Positions 36,679 through 46,368 of a DNA stretch of 64,000 nucleotides are shown piece after piece (the first letter of the stretch is position 1; every line of letters begins with the position of its first letter). This DNA comes from an uncultured Tropicimonas sp. Lineage in GTDB: Bacteria; Pseudomonadota; Alphaproteobacteria; Rhodobacterales; Rhodobacteraceae. Below the pieces are notes generated by a model that made no database searches, was not told the origin of the DNA, and saw only the letters and a program-made list of their open reading frames with translations. Both the position numbers and the translations under genes were made by a program. The stretch lies in assembly GCA_947495685.1 (NCBI GenBank), contig CANLZY010000026.1, positions 1 through 64,000 on the forward strand, in the 5' to 3' direction.

Positions 36679-37553
36679 CTGTTTTTCTCCCCGTGCCGAA
36701 TTTCGCTGTAGAGGTAAGGCACGACGATCGAGAACACCATGATCAGCATGATGATCGCCGAAGAGGCGCCAACCCCCATCTGGTTGCGGGTGAAAGTGTA
36801 GGAATACATGAAAGTCGCAGGGACCTCGGTGGCGCGGCCCGGTCCGCCCCCGGTCATGGCGACCACGAGGTCATAGGACTTGATGGCGAGGTGGGTCAGG
36901 ACGACGAAGGCGGACAGGAACACCGGGCGCATCATCGGGATGATGATCCGGCGATAGATCAGCACGCCGGACGCACCATCGACCTGTGCGGCCTTGATGA
37001 TCTCGTTGTCCACGCCGCGCAGCCCGGCCAGGAACATCGCCATCACATAGCCCGAGCTTTGCCAGACGGCTGCGATCACGATGGTATAGATCGCCATGTT
37101 GCGATCCTTGATCCATTTGAACTCGAAACTCTCCCAGCCCCATTGATGCATGGTGTTCTCAAGCCCGATGCCAGGATCGAGGAACCACTTCCAGGCGACG
37201 CCGGTCACGATGAACGAGATCGCCATCGGATAGAGGTAGACCGTGCGAATGAAGCCCTCGTTGCGGATCTGCTGGTCCAGCATGATCGCAAGGAACAGGC
37301 CAAGGCAGGAACAGATCACGATGTAGAGCGTGCCGAAGATCGCAAGGTTCTTGAGCGCGATCGACCAGTGTTTCAACGCGAACAGTTTGACGTAGTTGTC
37401 CAGCCCGATGAAATCGTTGTTCGGCAGCATCCGGGAATCCGTCATCGACAGCCAGCCCGTGTAGAGGATGAAGCCGTAAACGAAGACAAGGATGGCGAGA
37501 AAGCTCGGCGCCAGCACGATGCGCGGCAGCCAGTCCTGGAGTCGGTCTCTCAT
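36675..37553 (-). CDS. CUT1 sugar ABC permease (MalF type)
   Basis: 292 residues with six membrane segments. Landmarks are FVYGFILYTGWLSMTDS near the start, PMAISFIVTGVAWKWFLDP, and the EAA loop IIKAAQVDGASGVLIYRRII. It forms the heterodimeric channel with the MalG-type protein and follows the binding-protein gene after a hairpin-bearing 104-base spacer. Confidence 0.93.
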   Translation of the reverse strand: MRDRLQDWLPRIVLAPSFLAILVFVYGFILYTGWLSMTDSRMLPNNDFIGLDNYVKLFALKHWSIALKNLAIFGTLYIVICSCLGLFLAIMLDQQIRNEGFIRTVYLYPMAISFIVTGVAWKWFLDPGIGLENTMHQWGWESFEFKWIKDRNMAIYTIVIAAVWQSSGYVMAMFLAGLRGVDNEIIKAAQVDGASGVLIYRRIIIPMMRPVFLSAFVVLTHLAIKSYDLVVAMTGGGPGRATEVPATFMYSYTFTRNQMGVGASSAIIMLIMVFSIVVPYLYSEIRHGEKNR

Positions 37554-37574
37554 GACATCTCCTGAAGCGAAAAC

Positions 37575-37647
37575 GACTGGCAGGCTTGTGGCCCGCCAGT
37601 CCTGTTGGGTGCGCCCATCCGCAAGAGGGAAGGGACGACGCGCACCC
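37575..37647 (-). promoter_or_regulatory. Two stem-loops after the CUT1 binding-protein gene
   Basis: GACTGGC (37575-37581)/GCCAGTC (37595-37601) and GGGTGCGC (37607-37614)/GCGCACCC (37640-37647) are perfect stems in the spacer between the binding protein and the MalF-type gene. Neither has a T run, which fits mRNA stabilisation rather than full termination. Confidence 0.55.
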
Positions 37648-37657
37648 GGGGAGGAAC

Positions 37658-38908
37658 CTACTTCGCGGCCTCGACGGCGTTGGCGAGTTCTTCCGCAGCT
37701 TCTTCGGCACCGTATTCACCGTTCAGATGTGCGGTGACCACGTCGAAGATGGCGCTCTTGATGTTGGAGCTTGCGCCGTGACCGTGGGCCATGGACCCTT
37801 GCAGCGTGCCGTTCGCAGCGGCTTCGGCGAGGTCGGCCATGCCTTTCTTGCCACAGGCGTCGAACTCGGTGTCAGCGATGTCGGTCCGTGCGGGAACCGA
37901 GCCCTTCACCAGGTTGAAGGCGACCTGGAACGCAGGGTCCATGACGGCCGAGGCCATCATCTTCTGGGCATTCTGCTGCTCATCGGACACTTCGAACATG
38001 GCGAACTGATCAGAGTTGAACAGAACGTTGCCCTGTGTGCCCGGGAACCGGATGCAGACGAAATCTTCGCCCGGAACTTGCTTGGCCTTGACGAATTCGC
38101 CCTTGGCCCAGTCGCCCATGGCCTGCATGCCGGCTTCGCCGTTAATGACCATCGCCGAGGCGAGGTTCCAGTCGCGACCCGAGAAGTTCTCGTCGAAATA
38201 GCCGCGCAGTACTTCCATGCGCTTGAAGGCTTCGACCATCTTGTCGCTGCTGAGCGCTTCGGGATCCTGCTCGATGATGGCCGACTTGTAGAAATCGGCG
38301 CCAAGGCCAAGAACGACCGAATCAAACACCGTGCCGTCCTGCCAGGCCTGACCACCGTGGGCGAGCGGGATGATGCCGTTGGCCTTCATCGCGTCAAGCA
38401 CGGTGATCAGCTCTTCCCAGCTCTCGGGGGCCTTGCCGCCAGCGGCGTCGAGCGCATCCTTGTTGATCCACATCCAGTTGGTGGAGTGCACGTTCACCGG
38501 GGCGGCGATCCACTTGCCATCCCACTTGGAGAATTCCTGCAGGGCCGGCGGCACGACGGCATCCCAACCTTCGGCGGTGGCGACGTCTGACAGATCGCCC
38601 AGGAAGCCTTCGCCGGCCCAGTCCTTGATGTCGAATCCAAGCATCTGTACGGCAGTCGGCGGGTTGCCGGAGGTCACGCGGGCGCGCAGAACGGTCATGG
38701 CTTCGACGCCAGAGCCGCCGGCGACCGGCATATCTTTCCAGGTGACGCCTTCGGCTTCAAGGTTCTCCTTGAGAACGTTGAGCGCCGCAGCTTCGCCACC
38801 GGCGGTCCACCAGTGCAGTACTTCGACCTCGGCGGCCATCGCAACGGATGCGCCGATGCAGAGCACGGCGGCCGAGGCAGTAGATTTCAGAGCAAGCTTG
38901 AGTTTCAT
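37658..38908 (-). CDS. CUT1 sugar ABC transporter substrate-binding protein
   Basis: 416 residues; GGGAGGA precedes the ATG at 38908. The signal peptide ([20 protein letters not shown], cleaved after VAMA near 26) leads to [20 protein letters not shown], typical of family-1 receptors for mono- and disaccharides. Further on come [13 protein letters not shown] and [16 protein letters not shown]. It is the first gene of an SBP-MalF-MalG-MalK-isomerase operon divergent from a LacI regulator. Confidence 0.92.
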   Translation of the reverse strand: MKLKLALKSTASAAVLCIGASVAMAAEVEVLHWWTAGGEAAALNVLKENLEAEGVTWKDMPVAGGSGVEAMTVLRARVTSGNPPTAVQMLGFDIKDWAGEGFLGDLSDVATAEGWDAVVPPALQEFSKWDGKWIAAPVNVHSTNWMWINKDALDAAGGKAPESWEELITVLDAMKANGIIPLAHGGQAWQDGTVFDSVVLGLGADFYKSAIIEQDPEALSSDKMVEAFKRMEVLRGYFDENFSGRDWNLASAMVINGEAGMQAMGDWAKGEFVKAKQVPGEDFVCIRFPGTQGNVLFNSDQFAMFEVSDEQQNAQKMMASAVMDPAFQVAFNLVKGSVPARTDIADTEFDACGKKGMADLAEAAANGTLQGSMAHGHGASSNIKSAIFDVVTAHLNGEYGAEEAAEELANAVEAAK

Positions 38909-38950
38909 GTTTTCCTCCCAACGGAAACGCATAGTAACATTTGCCAGTTT

Positions 38951-38972
38951 ATAACGTTTCAAAAGTTTGAAA
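38951..38972. promoter_or_regulatory. LacI-type operator candidate before the CUT1 operon
   Basis: ATAACGTTTCA (38951-38961) contains the reverse of TGAAACGTT, shared with the second site at 39058. It overlaps TTTCAAA-AG-TTTGAAA (38957-38972), a perfect 7+7 inverted repeat. It lies 40-65 bases before the binding-protein start. Confidence 0.55.
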
Positions 38973-39057
38973 GTGTCAATACTGTTCGCGCGAACATGCT
39001 TTTCTTCTTGAAATTTGGCTGTAGTGTCGTGCTTCAGAAGGTCGCGGGTGTTGAGTG

Positions 39058-39069
39058 TGAAACGTTTTA
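39058..39069. promoter_or_regulatory. LacI-type operator candidate before the LacI gene
   Basis: TGAAACGTTTTA carries the AAACGTTT palindrome and shares TGAAACGTT with the site at 38951. It lies 29 bases before the LacI start, suggesting autoregulation or looping between the two sites about 105 bases apart. Confidence 0.55.
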
Positions 39070-39097
39070 ATTCTTCAATCAGAGGGAAAGTTGCGTC

Positions 39098-40129
39098 ATG
39101 AGGAGCCCAGTTCACGGCGTGTCTGCGACATCCGGGTCCGCTGACCGCCCCACGCTCAAGACAGTCGCAGAGCTTTCGGGACTTGCGGTGGCCACCGTCT
39201 CGCGTGCGCTGTCGAACGATCCAAAGATTGCCGAGTCGACACGCCAGCGGGTGGCGAAGATCGCACGGGAAATCGGGTATGTGCCCGACCGCGCCGCCCG
39301 CCGTCTGCGCACCGGCAAGACCATGGTTGTCAGCCTTATGCTCGACCCGCATTTCGAGATACTGGGATTTGGAAATGCGTTGCTCGTCGGATTGACCACT
39401 GCGCTCGAAGGCAGCGGATACAGCCTTGTGGTCACGCCGCATTTCACCGATGTCGATTCGCTGATGCCGATCCGCCATATCGTGACCAATCGACAGGCGG
39501 ATGGCGTGATCTTCACCCGGACGGCCCCCTTTGACGAACGGGTCCGGTTTCTGACGGAGCACAAGTTCCCCTTTGTCAGTCATGGACGCACCGAGTTCAG
39601 CGAGGCGCATTCCTGGGTGGATTATGACAATGAGACCTTTGCCTTTCGGGCTGCCCTGCGGCTGGTCGAGAAAGGGTGCCGGAACATCTGTGCCATCCTG
39701 CCGCCCGATACTCTGTCGTTCCGCCAACACCTGCGGTACGGGCTGATGCGCGCCGTGCGCGAGACCGGGGTGGACTATCACATCCCGGATGCGATCACGC
39801 TGGACAGTTCCATGGACGAGATCAACAGGTGGGCGCAGGGTATTTCCGGCGAACGCTACCGTCCCGACGGCTTCATCTGTCCCGGAGAGGCATCCTACCT
39901 GGCCATTCGAAACGCCTTTCGCAGCAGAAACATGTCGGAGGGCAAGGATTTCCATGCCGTCGCGAAATCCATTTCCGGCATCCTGTCGCAGATCGAGCCC
40001 GCAACCGATGCGATCCATGAAGATGTGGAGGACGCGGGTCGAGTCCTGGCGGAAACGCTGTTGGCCCTGATGTCCGGACGGTCGACAGATGCCCGACAAG
40101 TGCTTCAAGCACCCAAGATGACGTTTTAG
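39098..40129 (+). CDS. LacI-family repressor of the lyxose/mannose-type importer
   Basis: 343 residues. The helix-turn-helix is at 19-38 ([20 protein letters not shown]) and the hinge helix near [16 protein letters not shown]. The effector domain has the family pattern [18 protein letters not shown]. It is divergent from the CUT1 operon with two shared operator-like motifs between. Proteins of this AglR-like type repress sugar uptake until the sugar is bound. Confidence 0.92.
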   Translation: MRSPVHGVSATSGSADRPTLKTVAELSGLAVATVSRALSNDPKIAESTRQRVAKIAREIGYVPDRAARRLRTGKTMVVSLMLDPHFEILGFGNALLVGLTTALEGSGYSLVVTPHFTDVDSLMPIRHIVTNRQADGVIFTRTAPFDERVRFLTEHKFPFVSHGRTEFSEAHSWVDYDNETFAFRAALRLVEKGCRNICAILPPDTLSFRQHLRYGLMRAVRETGVDYHIPDAITLDSSMDEINRWAQGISGERYRPDGFICPGEASYLAIRNAFRSRNMSEGKDFHAVAKSISGILSQIEPATDAIHEDVEDAGRVLAETLLALMSGRSTDARQVLQAPKMTF

Positions 40130-40317
40130 AGCGAGGCCGGAGGAGGCCCGCAAACGCGCGCCAGCCTGCGGGGCGTACCGACCGGGAGTGCCCGATCCTG
40201 AAATCTGCCGGAAGAGGCCGGACGCCTGCAAATGCCCCGCGACCCATTGCAGCCATTGCCGACACGCCCATTTCAAACGCACCGCAATTGGGATAGTTTC
40301 CTCAACGGAGGCGCACC

Positions 40318-41853
40318 ATGAACCCGACACTTCTGAAGCTCCGCGAAATCGTGACAGACGCAACGCTGAGCCCGGCGCAAAAGGCCCGGTACCTGTCGCT
40401 CGAGGCGGAAAACATGCTGCCTTATCCGGATCTGGATTCCGAGACGGCTCAGGCATTCCACGACGGTGTGCTGTGCGATCTGGTCGAGGGGCACGCGCCC
40501 TACAAGCCCCGCTACCTGTTGCCGGACTACGAGGTGGTGTTACGCCAGGGCAGTGCCTATCTGGAGCTTGATCCGCCACAGTCGCTGGACGAGGCGATCA
40601 ATTGCCTGATGATTGCTTATCACCACGTGCCATCGGTCACCGGGATGCCGGTCTTCATCGGCCATCTTGACCAATTGTTGCTGCCGTTCTGTGACGGGGT
40701 GAGCGACGATGGCCTATACCGCAGGATCAAGCTGTTCTGGCGCTATCTTGATCGGGTGCTGCCGGACGCCTTCATGCATGCCAACATCGGTCCGACGGAC
40801 AACCGCGTTGCCCGTGCGATTATGCGGGTGGATGCGGAGCTGAAACAGATCGCGCCGAACCTGACGCTGCTCTATGACCCGGAGGTCACCACCGACGAGG
40901 TCTTGCGGATCGCGACCGACAATATCGTGGAATGCTCCAAACCCCATGTCGCGAACCATCCGTTACATGCTGCGACCTTTGATGCGCGCGGCTATGCCAT
41001 TGTCAGTTGCTATAACGCGCTGCCGCTGTCGGGAGGTGCCGGCACGCTCGTGCGGCTCAACCTCAAGGAAGTGGCGGTGCGGTCCAAAAGCGTCGAGGAT
41101 TTTCTGGATACGGTCCTGCCGCACTACATGGACCTTCAGTTTCGCATGATCGATGCACGGATGGGGTTCCTGTTCGAGCAGTCCAACTTTTTCGCCAGCT
41201 TTCTGGTCGACGAAGGCTGGATCGACACCGACCGGTTCACCGCGATGTTCGGCATCTACGGCATGGCCGAGGCGGTGAACCACTTGCAGGATCTGCAAGG
41301 CCGCTCCGGGCGCTATGGTCTTGATGCAGCGGCCAACGCCCTTGGTTACCGCATTTCCGAGGCCATGGCCGCGCGGGTCGAGGCGACGCCGGTGAAACAT
41401 GCCTGGCGCGATCGGGCGATGTTGCACTCGCAGGCCGGTATCAGCATCGACACGGACGTGACCCCGGGCGTGCGCATTCCCTACGGAACCGAACCCGATC
41501 CGGTGTCGCATGTTAAGGCCCTGCTGCCGCACCACGCGTTCTATCCCTCCGGCATCAGCGAGATCCTGACCATTGACGAGACGATCCGCTCCAATCCGCA
41601 GGCGCTGTTCACCCTGTGCAAGGGGGCGCTGGCGTCGGGGTTCCGCGAGTTCACGGCGAATGTCGCGGGCAACGATCTGGTCCGGGTGACCGGCTACATG
41701 ATCCGACTGTCGGATGTTGAAAAGTTCAACAACTGCGAAGGGTCGCGGACGAATACCACCGGGCTGGGTGCCGAAGCGGCGGCGGTGACCGGAATCCTTG
41801 AACGCAAACCCCGCGTGGTTGGTCATGAACTCTCCCCGGGCTACGGTCAGTAA
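40318..41853 (+). CDS. yjjI: YjjI-family glycyl radical enzyme
   Basis: 511 residues, close to E. coli YjjI (about 516) from end to end: [35 protein letters not shown] and [15 protein letters not shown] align well. The active-site cysteine is probably C231 (VSCYNAL). The glycyl radical would form at G459 within RVTGY, the form of the RVxGY motif used by YjjI. A GGAGG site precedes the ATG. The reaction of YjjI proteins is unknown. Glycyl radicals are destroyed by oxygen, so the enzyme should work only without oxygen. The activase gene follows with a 29-base overlap. Confidence 0.93.
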   Translation: MNPTLLKLREIVTDATLSPAQKARYLSLEAENMLPYPDLDSETAQAFHDGVLCDLVEGHAPYKPRYLLPDYEVVLRQGSAYLELDPPQSLDEAINCLMIAYHHVPSVTGMPVFIGHLDQLLLPFCDGVSDDGLYRRIKLFWRYLDRVLPDAFMHANIGPTDNRVARAIMRVDAELKQIAPNLTLLYDPEVTTDEVLRIATDNIVECSKPHVANHPLHAATFDARGYAIVSCYNALPLSGGAGTLVRLNLKEVAVRSKSVEDFLDTVLPHYMDLQFRMIDARMGFLFEQSNFFASFLVDEGWIDTDRFTAMFGIYGMAEAVNHLQDLQGRSGRYGLDAAANALGYRISEAMAARVEATPVKHAWRDRAMLHSQAGISIDTDVTPGVRIPYGTEPDPVSHVKALLPHHAFYPSGISEILTIDETIRSNPQALFTLCKGALASGFREFTANVAGNDLVRVTGYMIRLSDVEKFNNCEGSRTNTTGLGAEAAAVTGILERKPRVVGHELSPGYGQ

Positions 41854-42688
41854 GGTCCTGACATTTTCCTGCGTTGACGGGCCGGGCAACCGGCTGGTCG
41901 TGTTCCTGCAGGGATGCAACTTTGCCTGCAAGACGTGCCACAATCCGCACACGATGGGCCTGTGCAACGACTGCGGCGACTGCATCCCGGCCTGCCACGC
42001 CGGGTCGCTGTCGATGCAGGCGGGCAGGGTGGTGTTTTACCCCAGCCAATGCGACCAGTGCGATGCCTGTCTGCGGGCATGCCCGATTCACGCCAACCCG
42101 ATGGTGCAATCGATGGGGGTTGGGGATGTGCTGGGCATCCTGCGGGATAATCTGGCGTTTCTCGACGGGATCACGCTGTCCGGAGGAGAGGCCACAACAC
42201 AGCTGAAGTTCGTCGTCGCGTTGTTCGGTGCAATCAAGGCCGATCCGGCCCTGTGCCATCTGACCAGCATGATCGACAGCAACGGGTATCTGGCGCCATC
42301 AGGCTGGGCAAAGGTGCTGCCGGTCACAGATGGCGTCCTGCTGGACATCAAGGCGTTCGACCGACGGACTCATTTGTCCCTGACGGGTGTCGGAAACGCG
42401 CGTGTTCTGGAGGCTGCGCGGTTTCTGCACGCTGCCGGAAAGCTTCAGGAACTGCGGTTCCTCGTGGTGCCTGGTCACACCGACACCGCAACCGAGGCCG
42501 AGGCGCTTTGCGCCTTTGTTCAGAGGCTTGGCGGGGTCCGCATCCGGCTCAACGCCTTTCAACACCACGGGGTCATCGGCGCAGCACGCGATTGGCCTGC
42601 TGCGAGCCGCGACAGCATCGAAGCCATCGCGGCACGGTTGCGTGAGCATGGCGTGGCAGAGGTCGTGACGCCTGCGGTCTACGTCTGA
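41825..42688 (+). CDS. yjjW: YjjW glycyl-radical-enzyme activating protein (radical SAM)
   Basis: 287 residues from the ATG at 41825. The radical-SAM cluster is C31-x3-C35-x2-C38 (GCNFACKTCHNP). Two ferredoxin-type clusters follow (C47, C50, C53, C57 and C76, C79, C82, C86), then GITLSGGEATTQLKFVVALF, which contains the SAM-contact GGE. The match to E. coli YjjW is strong from FSCVDGPGNRLVVFLQGCN to the end. It uses S-adenosylmethionine to generate the glycyl radical on YjjI. Confidence 0.93.
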   Translation: MNSPRATVSKVLTFSCVDGPGNRLVVFLQGCNFACKTCHNPHTMGLCNDCGDCIPACHAGSLSMQAGRVVFYPSQCDQCDACLRACPIHANPMVQSMGVGDVLGILRDNLAFLDGITLSGGEATTQLKFVVALFGAIKADPALCHLTSMIDSNGYLAPSGWAKVLPVTDGVLLDIKAFDRRTHLSLTGVGNARVLEAARFLHAAGKLQELRFLVVPGHTDTATEAEALCAFVQRLGGVRIRLNAFQHHGVIGAARDWPAASRDSIEAIAARLREHGVAEVVTPAVYV

Positions 42689-42792
42689 AGCTCTCTGGCG
42701 ATACCAGAATTCATTCTCCCGTCGGTGGCATCGGGTCGTGCGGCGCCGTGTTGGTCAGGCGGCTCACGTTTGAGTGATTGCTAAACAAGGTC

Positions 42793-42810
42793 ATTGAGTG
42801 ATCACTCAAT
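42793..42810. promoter_or_regulatory. Perfect 18-bp palindrome ATTGAGTGATCACTCAAT
   Basis: The repeat lies 75 bases before the AhpD-like gene, and a related half-site TTGAGTGAT occurs upstream near 42770. Its size and symmetry fit a TetR-family dimer or dimer pair. No TetR gene lies next to this operon in the window. Confidence 0.6.
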
Positions 42811-42884
42811 AGTGGTTAGGAGCCGTTCGTCGACACCCGTCGTCGAGCCTGCCTTCCTCACTCAAGAGCCTCAGGACACGTAAA

Positions 42885-43439
42885 ATGACCGAATTCACCC
42901 TGCATGACGAAACCTCCGCCCCCGACGCCAGCAAGCCGCTGCTGGCAGAGTCGTTCAAGAACAACGGTCGCATTCCAGGCCTGCACGCTGTCATGGCCGA
43001 GGCGCCAAGCCTACTGGCGGCCTACAACTTTGCCCACCAGCAATTCATCGCCTCCAGCCTGGATGCCGAGGAAAAGACGGTGGTTTGGCAAGCCATCAAC
43101 GTCGAGCAGAACTGCCACTATTGCGTGCCCGCCCACACCGGCATCGCCAAGATGATGAAGGTGGATGACGCCATCACCAACGCCCTGCGCGATCAAACCC
43201 CTCTGCCCACGCCAAGGCTCGAAGCGCTCCGCAGCTTCACGCTGAGTGTCGTGCGCAACCGTGGTGTCGTAGACGAGGCCGAGGTCCAGGCGTTTCTGGA
43301 CGCCGGATATACGCAGCGTCAGATCCTCGAAATCATTCTGGGGGTCGCACAGAAGCTGATGTCGAACTACACCAACCACTTCGCGAAGACACCGGTCGAT
43401 GCGGTGTTCCGGAAATTCGAGTGGCACAAGGCCGCTTGA
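42885..43439 (+). CDS. AhpD-like carboxymuconolactone decarboxylase-family protein
   Basis: 184 residues with the AhpD-like redox motif E74-x2-C77-x2-C80-x3-H84 (EQNCHYCVPAH). The helical CMD fold is usual for alkylhydroperoxidase-type proteins that reduce peroxides or relay thiol electrons. It is the first gene of a three-gene set with a DsbA-type and a glutathione-dependent enzyme, which points to thiol or electrophile stress. The gene is probably controlled through the palindrome at 42793. Confidence 0.88.
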   Translation: MTEFTLHDETSAPDASKPLLAESFKNNGRIPGLHAVMAEAPSLLAAYNFAHQQFIASSLDAEEKTVVWQAINVEQNCHYCVPAHTGIAKMMKVDDAITNALRDQTPLPTPRLEALRSFTLSVVRNRGVVDEAEVQAFLDAGYTQRQILEIILGVAQKLMSNYTNHFAKTPVDAVFRKFEWHKAA

Positions 43440-43550
43440 TCGGCGCGGCGAGGCTGGTTGTCCAACCGGCCTCGGTGCTGCTGTTGGCACCACGACCCGG
43501 AAATCGAGCCTGTAGGCCCGCCAGTTTGACCAGCCCCCAGAGGAGGCACC

Positions 43551-44204
43551 ATGACGGAACACATCACACCGCTGCGCATCGACATCGTTTCCGACGTGGT
43601 CTGCCCCTGGTGCGTCATCGGCTATCGCCAGTTGGCGGCGGCGCTGGCGGCCACCGGCACCGCGCACGAGATCCACTGGCACCCGTTCGAACTGAACCCG
43701 GACATGCCGCCGGAAGGGCAGGACCTTCGAGAGCACGTCGCCGAGAAATACGGCACGACTCCCGCGCAATCCGAGCAGAGCCGCGTCCAGATCACCGACG
43801 TTGGCGCCGCAGTCGATTTCGAGTTCCGGTTTGCCGACGACATGCGGATGTACAACACGTTCAACCTGCATCAACTGTTGCATTGGGCGGGGGAACAGGG
43901 CCGAATGCACGATCTGAAGCAGGCGTTGTTTGCGGCGCACTTCACACATCGACGGAACCTGTCAGATACCGACGTGCTGGCGGATGTCGCCGCGGAGATC
44001 GGCCTGGACCGGGAAGAGGCGCAGGCAGTTCTGGCGGATCAGCGCTATGCTTCTGATGTACGCAGCGCCGAAGCATTCTGGACCCAACAGGGCATTCGCG
44101 GTGTCCCGGCGGTGGTTTTTGATCGTCAGCACCTTGTCACCGGTGCGCAAGGGGTTGAAAACTATACCAGCATCCTGAAACAGCTTGAACAGATGCGGGC
44201 CTGA
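43551..44204 (+). CDS. DsbA-family oxidoreductase, FrnE-like
   Basis: 217 residues with the CPWC redox motif at 18-21 (SDVVCPWCVIG), IHWHPFELNPDMP, and the cis-Pro loop GIRGVPAVVFDRQHLVTGAQ. FrnE-like proteins are cytoplasmic, and no signal peptide is present. They act in disulfide exchange or as glutathione-linked isomerases. AGGAGG precedes the ATG at 43551. The neighbours are AhpD-like and YghU-like genes. Confidence 0.9.
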   Translation: MTEHITPLRIDIVSDVVCPWCVIGYRQLAAALAATGTAHEIHWHPFELNPDMPPEGQDLREHVAEKYGTTPAQSEQSRVQITDVGAAVDFEFRFADDMRMYNTFNLHQLLHWAGEQGRMHDLKQALFAAHFTHRRNLSDTDVLADVAAEIGLDREEAQAVLADQRYASDVRSAEAFWTQQGIRGVPAVVFDRQHLVTGAQGVENYTSILKQLEQMRA

Positions 44205-44287
44205 TCCGCCCCCGAACACCACGTTTTCATGTCAGACACCACCCGAGGTGACGGCTCGCCGCGCCCTGCAGAGAAGAGATCGAGATC

Positions 44288-45163
44288 ATGCCGACAGATA
44301 CCCCGTACGTGCCGCCAACCGTCTGGACCTTTGACGCCGAGAACGGTGGCGAATGGGCAAAGACAAACCGCCCCACCGCCGGCGCGACCCATAACGCCAC
44401 CCTGCCCGTGGGCCGCCATCCGATGCAGCTCTACTCCCTTGGAACGCCCAACGGGCAGAAGGTCACGATCCTGCTGGAGGAACTGCTCGCGCTTGGCGAG
44501 ATGGGGGCGGAATACGATGCGCATCTGATCCGGATCGCGGACGGCGACCAGTTCTCTTCTGGCTTTGTCGCGCTCAACCCGAACTCCAAGATCCCTGTCC
44601 TGATGGACACAGACACCGGCAGCCGCGTGTTCGAATCCGGTGCCATCCTGCTGTATCTGGCCGAAAAGTTCGGGCATTTTCTGCCCAAGGATCCCGCCGC
44701 ACGCACGGAGGTCATGAATTGGTTGTTCTGGCTGCAGGGCTCTGCACCGTACCTGGGCGGTGGCTTCGGGCATTTCTATGCCTATGCACCCGAGAAATTC
44801 GAATACCCGATCGACCGTTTCACTATGGAAGCCAAGCGCCAGATGGATGTACTGGATCGCGAATTGGCCGAACACCAGTTCCTTGGGGGCGACGAATACA
44901 GCATCGCAGATATCGCGACCATGCCCTGGTACGGCAGCCTTGCCTTGGGTGAACTCTACGGCGCGGGTGATTTCCTGCAGGTTGAAAGCTACACCAACCT
45001 GCGCCGATGGGCCGAGGAGATCCGCGAACGCCCGGCCGTCGCGCGGGGCCGCAAGGTCAACCGCACCTGGGGCGATCTGTCGGACCAACTGCACGAACGT
45101 CATGATGCGTCCGATTTCGACCTGCGCACCCAGGACAAACTGGCGCCCGACGCCGTGGCGTAG
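44288..45163 (+). CDS. yghU: Glutathione S-transferase-family disulfide reductase YghU
   Basis: 291 residues matching E. coli YghU from THNATLPVGRHPMQLYSLG through LLYLAEKFGHFLPKDP and MNWLFWLQGSAPYLGGGFGH to LHERHDASDF. The glutathione-binding TPNGQKVTI begins at T53. YghU reduces small disulfides with two glutathiones in the active site. It is the last of three genes for thiol chemistry. The sequence has no cysteine at the GST active site, as in YghU. Confidence 0.92.
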   Translation: MPTDTPYVPPTVWTFDAENGGEWAKTNRPTAGATHNATLPVGRHPMQLYSLGTPNGQKVTILLEELLALGEMGAEYDAHLIRIADGDQFSSGFVALNPNSKIPVLMDTDTGSRVFESGAILLYLAEKFGHFLPKDPAARTEVMNWLFWLQGSAPYLGGGFGHFYAYAPEKFEYPIDRFTMEAKRQMDVLDRELAEHQFLGGDEYSIADIATMPWYGSLALGELYGAGDFLQVESYTNLRRWAEEIRERPAVARGRKVNRTWGDLSDQLHERHDASDFDLRTQDKLAPDAVA

Positions 45164-45205
45164 GCCGCCGGCCTATGGCCTTGTGATGCGCTCAAACAGG
45201 ACGAT

Positions 45206-45242
45206 GCCCCTGCGCCCCGGTTGATCACCGGCGTGCAGGGGC
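45206..45242. terminator. Hairpin between convergent yghU and the DUF1127-like gene
   Basis: GCCCCTGC (45206-45213) pairs perfectly with GCAGGGGC (45235-45242). An inner CCGG/CCGG around TTGATCA extends it. No long T run is present, but the position between two converging genes suits a bidirectional terminator. Confidence 0.5.
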
Positions 45243-45275
45243 TGTGGCAGGGCAGGGCGCTCTATCTCCTGGGGG

Positions 45276-45506
45276 TCACCGGCGCGGCTGGTCCAGAAAG
45301 TCGGCCAGCTTGGCGGCATCAAGGTCTTTCTGGGTCACCCCGATATCGCGTTGGCGCGACGGGTCCAACGACCGAAAGCGGTCGAGATCTTCCTTGGCGC
45401 GCAAATAGGTTGCCGGACCGTGGATCCGGGCAATCATCTGGGTCAGGAACGACGGGATCGCGGATTTCCGGGTGGCGGGCTTGGTCGACAGCTTTTGGGT
45501 GATCAT
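45276..45506 (-). CDS. Small DUF1127-like protein
   Basis: 76 residues from the ATG at 45506, which has a GGAGG site; the frame is open further upstream without one. The C-terminal half reads YLRAKEDLDRFRSLDPSRQR followed by DIGVTQKDL, close to the DUF1127 pattern of arginine-rich regions with R-D-I-G. Small DUF1127 proteins in alphaproteobacteria affect RNA turnover and stress physiology, but this one is untested. A perfect CRP-type site lies 74-89 bases before the start. Confidence 0.7.
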   Translation of the reverse strand: MITQKLSTKPATRKSAIPSFLTQMIARIHGPATYLRAKEDLDRFRSLDPSRQRDIGVTQKDLDAAKLADFLDQPRR

Positions 45507-45579
45507 GGCGGGTCCTCCGGGTTTCAGGTGCGGCCGTTCTGGCCATGAACTGAAACTGCCATCGATCAACGCGGCGTTC

Positions 45580-45595
45580 TGTGAACCACTTCACA
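45580..45595. promoter_or_regulatory. Perfect CRP-type site, TGTGA-N6-TCACA
   Basis: TGTGAACCACTTCACA matches the CRP consensus halves exactly. It lies between the DUF1127-like gene and the end of the Crp-family gene, upstream of the former. It shares TGT-x-AACC-xx-TTCACA with the site at 51213. Confidence 0.75.
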
Positions 45596-45600
45596 CAGGG

Positions 45601-46269
45601 TCAGACAAAGTCGAAATTCTTGATCCGCAGAAGACCATCCCTGTCACACAGCGCGATCCGCCCGCGCGAAACCTCGACCAGACCGTCTCGCCGCCACTCG
45701 GCCAGCGTCTTGGACACGACCTCTCGGGTGACCCCGACATAATCGGCCAACTGGGCCTGAGACATGCCGATTTCCTGTCCGCTTCCCGCGAGATGCAGCA
45801 GCCGCGCCGCCAGCCGTGCCGCGGGCGGTAGAAAGACCTGATCTTCCATCTGCCGGCTCATCCACCGCATCCTCCGGCCTGCGAGGCGCAACAGCTCTGC
45901 GACAAGGTCGGTTTCGCCGGCGATGCCGTCAAACAGCGTCGCCTGCCGAATGTATCGCAGGGTGCTGGCCGTCAGCGCCTCGACCCGCGCCGTCCGCGGT
46001 CCGGGATCGAACAGCGCGATCTCTCCAAAGACGCTTCCCGGTTGTAACCGGTTCAGCGACAGCTTTCGCCCGGAAGCCGACAGGACACTGACCTCCAGCG
46101 TGCCGCCGTCCAGAATGTACAGCCTGTCGTCATGGTCGCCCTGATCGAACAGGGTGTCGCCACCGGCAAGGTGCAGCGGCACAAAGCGTTGCTCCAACAC
46201 CCGCCGCAGGCCGTCCGACGCATCGGCCAGCAGCGGGGTGTGATCCTGTGCAAGGTCCGAATCCGTCAT
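45601..46269 (-). CDS. Crp/Fnr-family regulator with a cyclic-nucleotide cassette
   Basis: 222 residues. The phosphate-binding cassette reads FGEIALFDPGPRTARVEA (81-98), with G82, E83, R92, T93 and A94 in the positions that bind cyclic nucleotide in CRP. No N-terminal cysteines exist, so it is not an oxygen-sensing FNR. The recognition helix has TREVVSKTL (183-191), the R-E-x-x-x-(R/K) pattern that reads TGTGA. It is divergent from the nucleotide cyclase gene (99 bases apart). It is expected to respond to the product of that cyclase (inference). Confidence 0.88.
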   Translation of the reverse strand: MTDSDLAQDHTPLLADASDGLRRVLEQRFVPLHLAGGDTLFDQGDHDDRLYILDGGTLEVSVLSASGRKLSLNRLQPGSVFGEIALFDPGPRTARVEALTASTLRYIRQATLFDGIAGETDLVAELLRLAGRRMRWMSRQMEDQVFLPPAARLAARLLHLAGSGQEIGMSQAQLADYVGVTREVVSKTLAEWRRDGLVEVSRGRIALCDRDGLLRIKNFDFV

Positions 46270-46368
46270 AGCGGCAGGCTACGCGAGCTGCGCACTGCCA
46301 CCAAAAGGAAAATCTTCCCCTCGTGACGGTTCGGTTGCAAGGTGGACCGGGTCAACCGAGGAGCCTTC

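Noticed and set aside
40260-40317. FNR-type site before yjjI (TTGGGATAGTTTCCTCAA)
   Set aside because: The half-sites are too far apart and only partly match TTGAT-N4-ATCAA, so anaerobic control cannot be claimed from it.
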